Origin: Lysobacteraceae bacterium UBA6001
GTDB taxonomy: Bacteria; Pseudomonadota; Gammaproteobacteria; Xanthomonadales; Xanthomonadaceae
DNA length: 7,117 nucleotides
Direction: 5' to 3'
NCBI GenBank assembly: GCA_002429615.1
Contig: DJAN01000313.1
Span: 1 to 7,117, forward strand
Shown here piece by piece: positions 1 to 4,919 of this stretch (within the stretch, counting starts at the first letter, position 1; every line of letters begins with the position of its first letter). The notes beneath the pieces are model-generated. The model searched no databases. It worked only from the letters and a program-made list of their open reading frames with translations, and was not told the origin of the DNA. A program made the position numbers and the translations under genes.

Positions 1-1
1 G

Positions 2-700
2 GCGATCCGGCTGGGCCTGCGCCAGGTGCGTGGGCTGTCAGAACAGGCGGCGCAGGCGATTGTCGCCGCGCGTGCGCAGCGGCCGTTCGCCGACATCGCC
101 GACCTGTGCCTGCGCGCGGGGCTGGACAGCAAGGCGCGCGAGGCATTGGCCGAGGCGGGGGCATTGGCTTCGCTCAGTGGCCACCGGCACAACGCACGCT
201 GGGCGGTGGCCGGTATCGAGCGGCGGCGTCCGCTGCTGCCCGGCAGCCCGGAGGAGGAGGAGATCGCCCTGCCGGCGCCGCGCCAGGGCGAGGACATCCT
301 GGCCGACTACCGTGCCATCGGCCTGAGCCTGGGCGCGCATCCGATGGCGCTGCTGCGCGCGCAGATGCGCCAGCGCCGCATCCTCGGCCTGCAGGAACTG
401 CAGGGGCGCCGCCATGGCAGTGGCGTACACGTGGCCGGGCTGGTCACCCAGCGCCAGCGGCCGGGCACCGCCAAGGGCACCATCTTCGTCACCCTGGAGG
501 ACGAACACGGCATGATCAACGTCGTGGTCTGGTCGCACCTGGCGCAGCGGCGCCGGCGCGCGTTGCTGGAATCACGCCTGCTGGCGGTGCGTGGGCGCTG
601 GGAGCAGGTGGACGGCGTCACCCATGTGATCGCCGGCGACCTGCACGATCTGAGCCACCTGCTCGGCGAGCTGCCGGTGGCCTCGCGGGACTTCCATTGA
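2..700 (+). CDS. dnaE2: Error-prone DNA polymerase DnaE2, C-terminal part (5' end outside window)
   Basis: The frame is open from the left edge and ends with TGA at 698-700, giving the last 232 residues of a protein that is normally about 1,050-1,100 aa. The visible part starts in the helix-hairpin-helix region ([18 protein letters not shown]), followed by the '[14 protein letters not shown]' and '[19 protein letters not shown]' segments. A linker follows, then an OB-fold type nucleic-acid binding domain ([18 protein letters not shown], then [16 protein letters not shown]). The tail [15 protein letters not shown] resembles the conserved DnaE2 end 'SRDFH' and argues for DnaE2 over replicative DnaE1. 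DnaE2 is the SOS-induced translesion polymerase that works with ImuA and ImuB in the cytoplasm. Those partners are usually encoded just upstream, which here lies outside the window. The palm domain and its catalytic aspartates are not visible, so activity cannot be judged. Identity is secure from the C-terminal signature. The first base belongs to an incomplete codon. Confidence 0.93.
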   Translation, partial: AIRLGLRQVRGLSEQAAQAIVAARAQRPFADIADLCLRAGLDSKAREALAEAGALASLSGHRHNARWAVAGIERRRPLLPGSPEEEEIALPAPRQGEDILADYRAIGLSLGAHPMALLRAQMRQRRILGLQELQGRRHGSGVHVAGLVTQRQRPGTAKGTIFVTLEDEHGMINVVVWSHLAQRRRRALLESRLLAVRGRWEQVDGVTHVIAGDLHDLSHLLGELPVASRDFH

Positions 701-701
701 A

Positions 702-724
702 CGGCCGCCTGTTGGCGGCGGCCG
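702..724. terminator. GC-rich hairpin between convergent genes, possible bidirectional terminator
   Basis: CGGCCGCC (702-709) and GGCGGCCG (717-724) form a perfect 8-bp stem with a 7-nt loop. It begins one base after the dnaE2 stop and lies 11 bp before the stop of the converging minus-strand gene. The position suits a shared terminator. No T-run follows on either strand, so this is not a classical intrinsic terminator. In such GC-rich DNA a stem of this size can also arise by chance. Confidence 0.35.
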
Positions 725-735
725 CGCGTGGCGCG

Positions 736-1137
736 TCAGTGCGCGCTGCGGCTGGACAGCATGCGCTCGATGCTTTCCAGAATCTCCGACAGCGCGATGC
801 CATAGGAACCGGCGTTGCCCGCGTCGAAGCTCTGCTTCCAGTACTGGTAGCCCTCGATGTATGCCGGGTCCGGCGTGTCCTGGCCGACCAGCTCGGCATG
901 GCTGCGCTCGAACACCTGGCCGATCACCGGCAGGTGCGCCATGCCGGTGATCATCCCGCCCGGTGCGCCCGGATGGCGGATGCGCGCATCGCGCAGCGTG
1001 ACGTGCAGGATTTCGCCGCCCAGCAGCGGATGCTGCTCGATGCGGTTGATCAGCAGCACGGGCCGCTCGTCGGCACTGCGGCCCTCGCAGCGCCACAGCT
1101 GGCCGACGGCGTAGGGAGAAGAAGACGAAGCGGACAT
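736..1137 (-). CDS. Conserved-looking hypothetical protein, 133 aa
   Basis: I do not recognise a named family. The chosen ATG (1135-1137) gives a 133-aa soluble protein starting MSASSSSPYAVGQLWRC. It has no signal peptide and no membrane segment. Residues 9-50 alternate hydrophobic and polar residues like a small beta-rich domain (VGQLWRCEGR, then RPVLLINRIEQHPLLGGEIL). Residues 51-75 are rich in Gly, Pro and His (RIRHPGAPGGMITGMAHLP). The C-terminal third is acidic and aromatic, then helical (AYIEGYQYWKQSFDAGNAG, ending SEILESIERM). The protein-like composition and clean stop favour a real gene over the longer frames around it. An AGGTG on the minus strand (1142-1146) is a modest ribosome site 4 nt from the ATG. 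An alternative in-frame ATG at 1165-1167 would add 10 residues (MLASSRSRCR) and would collide with the alkB start. The gene converges on dnaE2 and diverges from alkB with a 28-bp gap. That position hints at, but does not prove, a link to DNA damage. Confidence 0.75.
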   Translation of the reverse strand: MSASSSSPYAVGQLWRCEGRSADERPVLLINRIEQHPLLGGEILHVTLRDARIRHPGAPGGMITGMAHLPVIGQVFERSHAELVGQDTPDPAYIEGYQYWKQSFDAGNAGSYGIALSEILESIERMLSSRSAH

Positions 1138-1151
1138 GCGGCACCTGCTGC

Positions 1152-1160
1152 GGGAGGAGG
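1152..1160 (+). promoter_or_regulatory. Shine-Dalgarno sequence for alkB
   Basis: GGGAGGAGG sits 5 nt before the ATG at 1166 and 8 nt before a second ATG at 1169. It decides the alkB start against the upstream in-frame ATG at 1136, which would have to overlap the start of the divergent gene. Both ATGs (1166 and 1169) are within usable distance, and 1169 has the more typical spacing. Confidence 0.75.
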
Positions 1161-1165
1161 CCAAC

Positions 1166-1765
1166 ATGATGCCCGTTAGCGCCGGGGCCTGCACCTGCGC
1201 GGACCTGTTCGACACCGCGCCCTACCGCACGGTGGTCGCCGATGCGCAGGGCGGGGTGCGTTACTGGCCGCAGCTGGTGGGGCAGGCGCAGGCCGAGCGC
1301 TGGTTCGCCGCGCTGCGCGATGGCATCGCCTGGCAGACCCTGCAGCGGCCGATGTACGAGCGCATCGTCGAGGTGCCGCGCCTGCTCGCGCACTTCGAGC
1401 TAGCCACGCTGCCCACCGACTCCCCGCTGCTGGAGATGCTGGCGCTGGTGCGCGCGAGCGTGGCGGGCGCCTACACGCATGTCGGCCTGAACCTGTACCG
1501 CGATGGCCGCGACAGCGTGGCCATGCACAGCGACAAGCTGCATTCGCTACGGCCCGGCGAGCCGATCGCGCTGGTATCGCTGGGCGATACGCGGCGGATG
1601 AACCTGCGCGCCAAGGACGGCGGGCGCGCCTGTGGGCTGGACCTGGCCCCGGGCAGCCTGCTGGCGATGAGCCATGCTTCGCAGCTCACCCATGAGCACG
1701 GCATCCCGAAAACCGCGCGTCCGGTGGGGCCGCGGATGAGCGTGGTGTTCCGCGCGCGGCCCTAG
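1166..1765 (+). CDS. alkB: AlkB-type Fe(II)/2-oxoglutarate-dependent DNA dealkylase
   Basis: This 199-aa protein belongs to the AlkB / 2OG-Fe(II) oxygenase family (E. coli AlkB is 216 aa). These enzymes directly reverse N1-methyladenine and N3-methylcytosine in DNA or RNA, using Fe(II), O2 and 2-oxoglutarate and releasing formaldehyde. The metal triad is visible: the HxD motif H121-S-D123 in 'SVAMHSDKLHS', and the distal H178 in 'LTHEHGIPKT'. R190 and R196 in 'PRMSVVFR' match the RxxxxxR pair (R204/R210 in E. coli) that binds 2-oxoglutarate and helps position substrate. N109 and Y111 in 'GLNLYRDGRDS' match the N-x-Y pair before the HxD. Residues 55-75 (WQTLQRPMYERIVEVPRLLA) match the substrate-lid region. 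The protein is closer to the ALKBH2/3-like bacterial type than to E. coli AlkB itself, so substrate preference (single- or double-stranded DNA, etheno adducts) is open. The start follows a strong GGAGGAGG. There is no room for a private promoter in the 28-bp gap to the divergent gene, so its promoter must lie partly inside that gene. Confidence 0.9.
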   Translation: MMPVSAGACTCADLFDTAPYRTVVADAQGGVRYWPQLVGQAQAERWFAALRDGIAWQTLQRPMYERIVEVPRLLAHFELATLPTDSPLLEMLALVRASVAGAYTHVGLNLYRDGRDSVAMHSDKLHSLRPGEPIALVSLGDTRRMNLRAKDGGRACGLDLAPGSLLAMSHASQLTHEHGIPKTARPVGPRMSVVFRARP

Positions 1766-1790
1766 GCAGCGCGCCGGGGTGCCGGGCGCT

Positions 1791-1796
1791 TATCAT
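1791..1796 (+). promoter_or_regulatory. Possible -10 box for a leaderless PAS-AraC transcript
   Basis: TATCAT (5 of 6 matches to TATAAT) ends 7 nt before the ATG at 1804. That would put the transcription start at or next to the A of the start codon. The bases before this ATG (ATCCGCGCC) contain no Shine-Dalgarno sequence, which fits a leaderless mRNA. No good -35 hexamer stands at 16-18 bp upstream, so the call is tentative. The same bases could simply lie within an alkB read-through transcript. Confidence 0.4.
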
Positions 1797-1803
1797 CCGC
1801 GCC

Positions 1804-2559
1804 ATGACCGCGATCGACGCCACCGACCTGGAAGCCCTGTTCGACGCCGTGCCGGACGTGCTGTTCTTCGTCAAGGATCGCGAAGGCCGCTACACCCACG
1901 TCAACCAGACCATGCTGCGGCGGCTGGGGCTCAAGTCCCGTCAGGAACTGATCGGCAAGCGGGTGGCCGAGGTGTACCCGATCGGCCTGGGCGCCAATTA
2001 CGCCAACCAGGACGAGCAGGTGCTGGCCGGCGCGGTGATCGACAACGTGCTGGAACTGCACCTGTTCGCCAACCGCGAGACCGGCTGGTGCCTGACCTGC
2101 AAGCGCCCGCTGCTGGTGGACGGCAAAGTGCAGGGCATCATCGGCATCTCGCGTGACCTCGGCCCGCAGGAAGGGCGCGACGCGCAGCGCGACGAACAGT
2201 ATGAGAAGCTGCGCCTGGCACTGGCCTACCTGCACGCGCACTACACCCAGCCGGTGCGGCTGCAGACGCTGGTCGAGCTGACCGGCTTTTCCATGTCCAA
2301 GCTGCAGCGCTCGTTCCGCCGCGTGTTCCAGCTCACCCCGCAGCAGGTGCTGCTGCGCCTGCGCCTGCACCGCGCGATGCAGCTGCTGGACGAGCGCAAG
2401 CTGAGCATCACCGATATCGGCCACGCCTGCGGCTTCAGCGACCAGAGCGCCTTCACCCGCCAGTTCAAGGCCGCCACCGGCCTGACCCCGCGCGAGTACC
2501 GCGGGTTGCCGGTGGCGCAGCGCGGGCGGATCCAGCCCGCGCTGCCTTCGGAGGCCTGA
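1804..2559 (+). CDS. PAS-domain AraC-family transcriptional regulator
   Basis: A 251-aa cytoplasmic DNA-binding regulator. Residues about 7-117 form a PAS domain with the usual opening 'LFDAVPDVLFFVKDREGRYTHVNQ' and closing 'GKVQGIIGISRDL' strands. Residues 118-135 are a charged linker. Residues about 138-236 are the AraC DNA-binding domain with two helix-turn-helix units: the first around 150-171 (LVELTGFSMSKLQRSFRR), the second at 201-222 (SITDIGHACGFSDQSAFTRQ). It closes with the family signature FKAATGLTPREYR. PAS domains bind haem, flavin or small metabolites. I see no conserved residue that identifies the ligand, so the signal is unknown, and so are the target genes. It follows alkB by 38 bp on the same strand and converges on katE with a 21-bp gap. 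Co-transcription with alkB is possible, but a -10-like box and the lack of a ribosome site suggest its own leaderless start. The C-terminal 15 residues (VAQRGRIQPALPSEA) are a non-conserved tail. Confidence 0.9.
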   Translation: MTAIDATDLEALFDAVPDVLFFVKDREGRYTHVNQTMLRRLGLKSRQELIGKRVAEVYPIGLGANYANQDEQVLAGAVIDNVLELHLFANRETGWCLTCKRPLLVDGKVQGIIGISRDLGPQEGRDAQRDEQYEKLRLALAYLHAHYTQPVRLQTLVELTGFSMSKLQRSFRRVFQLTPQQVLLRLRLHRAMQLLDERKLSITDIGHACGFSDQSAFTRQFKAATGLTPREYRGLPVAQRGRIQPALPSEA

Positions 2560-2580
2560 AGCCCGCTCAGCGCACGCCGA

Positions 2581-4701
2581 TCACGCCAGCATGCGCAGCT
2601 TCTTCTCGCGCTCCCACTGGCGCGTGCGCGCGGCGGCGATGAAGGCCTTGGCGTCCTCCGCCTCCACCACGCCCGCATCGCGGCCCACGTTGCCGGCCTT
2701 GAGCAGCGGCTGCGCGCCCTCGTCCCAGGCGATGGCCTTCAGGTGTGCCCAGGCGTTGGCGACAAAATCCACCGCCGCCGAATCCTTCGCCAGTTGTTTG
2801 CCGGCCTCGGCGGAAAGCAGTACCGCCACCGCATCGAACACGATCGACGGCGTACCGGCGAGCTGACCGTCCGCGGGCAGCTGCTTGCCATCGTCCAGGC
2901 GCGCGCCGCCGATCTTCGGCGCGACGATCTTCACCGTCGCGCCATCCGCTTCGGCGGCTTTGCGCAGCGCTTTCACCAGCGCCGCGTCGGAGCCGTCGTG
3001 GACCAGCACGCCGACCGTGCGTCCCTGCAGCGTCGGCTTCATCTTGCCGATGATCTGCAGGGCGGGTGAAGGCATCATGTCGATCGGCGCGACCTGCGCC
3101 GGAGGTGCCGGCGGCAGTGCCGCCAGGCCGAGCCCGTCGGCCACGCGCTGGGCCAGGTCGGCATCGACATGGCGCAGATGGCCGACGATGCGTTCGCGCA
3201 CGTGCGCGGTCTCCACCTTCGACAGTTCGAATACCAGCGCCGAGGCGATATGCGCCTGCTCGGGCTTGGTCTGGCTGCGATAGAACAACCGCGCCTGGCT
3301 GTAATGGTCCGCAAAGCTCTCCGCGCGGATGCGCCCCTTCGCGCCGTCATCGGCCGGTGTGGCGTGGCTGCGGAAGCCGGCTGCCGCCTCGCGCGGGCTG
3401 TCGTCCTGCAGGGAACTCGGCTCGTAGGCGACGCGGCCTTTCGGTCGCTGCATCTGCATGTGGCCGTCGCGCTGGTGATTGGCGAACGGGCACTGCGGCG
3501 CGTTGACCGGGATCTGATGGAAGTTCGGCCCACCCAGGCGGATCAGCTGCGTATCCAGGTAGGAGAACAGCCGGCCCTGCAGTAGCGGGTCGTTGCTGAA
3601 GTCGATGCCGGGCACGATGTTGGCCGGGCAGTACGCCACCTGCTCGGTCTCGGCGAAGAAGTTGTCCGGCCAGCGGTCCAGCACCATGCGGCCGATGATC
3701 TGCACCGGCACCAGTTCCTCGGGAATCAGTTTGGTGGGGTCGAGGTGGTCGAACGGGAACTTCGCCGCGTCCTCCTCGGTGAACAGCTGCACGCCGAACT
3801 CCCACTCCGGGAACGCGCCGCCCTGGATCGCTTCGAACAGGTCGCGACGATGGAAATCCGGGTCCGCGCCGGCGAGTTTCACCGCCTCGTCCCACACCGT
3901 CGATTGCAGTCCCAGCTTCGGCCGCCAGTGGAACTTCACGAAGGTGCTGCGGCCCTGCGCATCGAGCAGGCGGAAGCTGTGGATGCCGAAGCCCTCGATC
4001 ATGCGCAGCGAACGCGGGATCGCGCGGTCGCTCATCGCCCACATGATCATGTGCATGGCTTCAGGTGTGAGCGAGATGAAATCCCAGAACGTATCGTGCG
4101 CGCTGGCTGACTGCGGGAAGCCGCGGTCCGGTTCCATCTTCACCGAGTGGATCAGGTCCGGGAACTTGATCGCATCCTGGATGAAGAACACCGGGATGTT
4201 GTTGCCGACCAGGTCGAAGTTGCCCTCGCCGGTATAGAACTTCACCGCGAACCCGCGCACGTCGCGCGGTGTATCCACCGAGCCGGCGCCGCCGGCCACC
4301 GTGGAAAAGCGGGTGAATACCGGCGTCTTCTTGCCGACCTCGGTGAACAGCTTGGCCGTGGTGTAGCGCGACAGCGACTTGGTCAGCTCGAAGTAGCCGT
4401 GCGCTGCGCTGCCGCGTGCATGCACGATGCGTTCGGGAATGCGCTCGTGATCGAAGTGGGTGATCTTCTCGCGGAGGATGAAGTCTTCCAGCAGCGTCGG
4501 CCCGCGTGGCGTATCGCGCAGCGAATTCTGGTTGTCGGCGACCACCACGCCCTGGTTGGTGGTCAGCGGCGGGTGCGCGCCACCGGCCTGCTGATGCAGC
4601 TCGTCGGCGTTGCCGCGAGCGTCCTCCGGCGACGCTGTCGCACGACGGCTTTTCTGTGAGGCGGCGGCGGCGGGCTTGGCGGTCGGCTTGCGGGCGGCCA
4701 T
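2581..4701 (-). CDS. katE: Large-subunit monofunctional haem catalase (KatE/HPII type)
   Basis: This 706-aa enzyme converts 2 H2O2 to 2 H2O and O2 (E. coli HPII is 753 aa). A basic, low-complexity N-terminal arm (1-35) precedes the catalase core (about 45-530). The catalytic residues are all present: V93-H94 in '[12 protein letters not shown]' (E. coli H128), N167 in '[13 protein letters not shown]' (E. coli N201), and R377 with the haem-ligand Y381 in 'RLFSYLDTQ' (E. coli Y415), at a constant 34-residue offset. Residues about 555-695 are the flavodoxin-like DJ-1/PfpI-type domain typical of the large clade ([13 protein letters not shown] to VVEAED). It has no Cys at the nucleophile-elbow position, as expected for a structural domain. 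C358 occupies the place of E. coli H392. The start at 4701 is supported by AGGAGA 5 nt upstream; the frame extends another 54 codons upstream, but that stretch is not catalase-like. No signal peptide is seen, so it is likely cytoplasmic. The gene is divergent from the S9 peptidase gene and convergent with the PAS-AraC gene. Confidence 0.96.
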   Translation of the reverse strand: MAARKPTAKPAAAASQKSRRATASPEDARGNADELHQQAGGAHPPLTTNQGVVVADNQNSLRDTPRGPTLLEDFILREKITHFDHERIPERIVHARGSAAHGYFELTKSLSRYTTAKLFTEVGKKTPVFTRFSTVAGGAGSVDTPRDVRGFAVKFYTGEGNFDLVGNNIPVFFIQDAIKFPDLIHSVKMEPDRGFPQSASAHDTFWDFISLTPEAMHMIMWAMSDRAIPRSLRMIEGFGIHSFRLLDAQGRSTFVKFHWRPKLGLQSTVWDEAVKLAGADPDFHRRDLFEAIQGGAFPEWEFGVQLFTEEDAAKFPFDHLDPTKLIPEELVPVQIIGRMVLDRWPDNFFAETEQVAYCPANIVPGIDFSNDPLLQGRLFSYLDTQLIRLGGPNFHQIPVNAPQCPFANHQRDGHMQMQRPKGRVAYEPSSLQDDSPREAAAGFRSHATPADDGAKGRIRAESFADHYSQARLFYRSQTKPEQAHIASALVFELSKVETAHVRERIVGHLRHVDADLAQRVADGLGLAALPPAPPAQVAPIDMMPSPALQIIGKMKPTLQGRTVGVLVHDGSDAALVKALRKAAEADGATVKIVAPKIGGARLDDGKQLPADGQLAGTPSIVFDAVAVLLSAEAGKQLAKDSAAVDFVANAWAHLKAIAWDEGAQPLLKAGNVGRDAGVVEAEDAKAFIAAARTRQWEREKKLRMLA

Positions 4702-4706
4702 TGAAA

Positions 4707-4712
4707 TCTCCT
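4707..4712 (-). promoter_or_regulatory. Shine-Dalgarno sequence for katE
   Basis: On the minus strand AGGAGA lies 5 nt before the ATG at 4701. It fixes the katE start there and excludes the longer frame that begins at 4863. Confidence 0.75.
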
Positions 4713-4834
4713 GCGGACGGGAACGGGACAACCCCGGCAGGCTGGTCGGCGGACGGTTAATCTCCGGTGTGCGGACGCCGGCCTGCATCCACCCCGGCTT
4801 CACGTCGTCCGCGCCGATGCTGGATGAACACGTT

Positions 4835-4876
4835 GTCCGCCTCCGCATCCGCCCCGCGTTCATAGGCGAGGCGGAC
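4835..4876. repeat. 9-bp inverted repeat upstream of the S9 peptidase gene
   Basis: GTCCGCCTC (4835-4843) and GAGGCGGAC (4868-4876) are exact reverse complements separated by 24 bp. They lie 43-85 bp before the peptidase ATG. They could be a dimeric-protein operator or, if transcribed, a leader hairpin. One arm overlaps the last GCGGACG heptamer of the region. Confidence 0.5.
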
Positions 4877-4906
4877 GCGATGGCGCGGCCCCGACCCGGT
4901 TCCTAC

Positions 4907-4912
4907 AGGAGG
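4907..4912 (+). promoter_or_regulatory. Shine-Dalgarno sequence for the S9 peptidase gene
   Basis: A full-consensus AGGAGG lies 7 nt before the ATG at 4920, which predicts strong translation initiation and settles the start. Confidence 0.85.
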
Positions 4913-4919
4913 TAAGACC

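Larger units (their letters stand above)
4702..4919. promoter_or_regulatory. Divergent control region between katE and the S9 peptidase gene
   Basis: These 218 bp must hold promoters for both genes. I find no convincing sigma-70 pair on either strand. A TTGTCC at 4833-4838 (+) has only a poor TTCATA-like partner, at 20-bp spacing. The region is marked by the heptamer GCGGACG at 4713, 4749, 4771 and 4871 on +, and once inverted at 4806-4812, plus a 9-bp inverted repeat. An OxyR, SoxR or LexA site cannot be recognised by eye. Function is inferred from position only. Confidence 0.5.

Noticed and set aside
1136..1165. Upstream ATG at 1136 as the alkB start
   Set aside because: It overlaps the start of the divergent gene and lacks a ribosome site of its own, whereas GGGAGGAGG directly precedes the ATGs at 1166 and 1169.
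106..1179. Plus-strand open frame of 357 codons crossing dnaE2 and the small minus-strand gene
   Set aside because: It spans two better-supported genes on opposite strands. The translation is low-complexity Ala/Arg/Gly without motifs.
572..1393. Minus-strand open frame of 273 codons overlapping dnaE2, the small gene and alkB
   Set aside because: It runs antisense through clear dnaE2 and alkB coding sequence. The shorter frame at 736-1137 in another register has the protein-like composition.
2560..2596. GCGCA/TGCGC pair between the convergent PAS-AraC and katE genes as a terminator
   Set aside because: It is a 5-bp stem that reaches into the katE coding end, with no T-run. Such short pairs are common at this GC content.
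4702..4863. 54-codon N-terminal extension of the catalase frame
   Set aside because: The extra residues do not resemble catalase arms, and a good Shine-Dalgarno sits right before the internal ATG at 4701.
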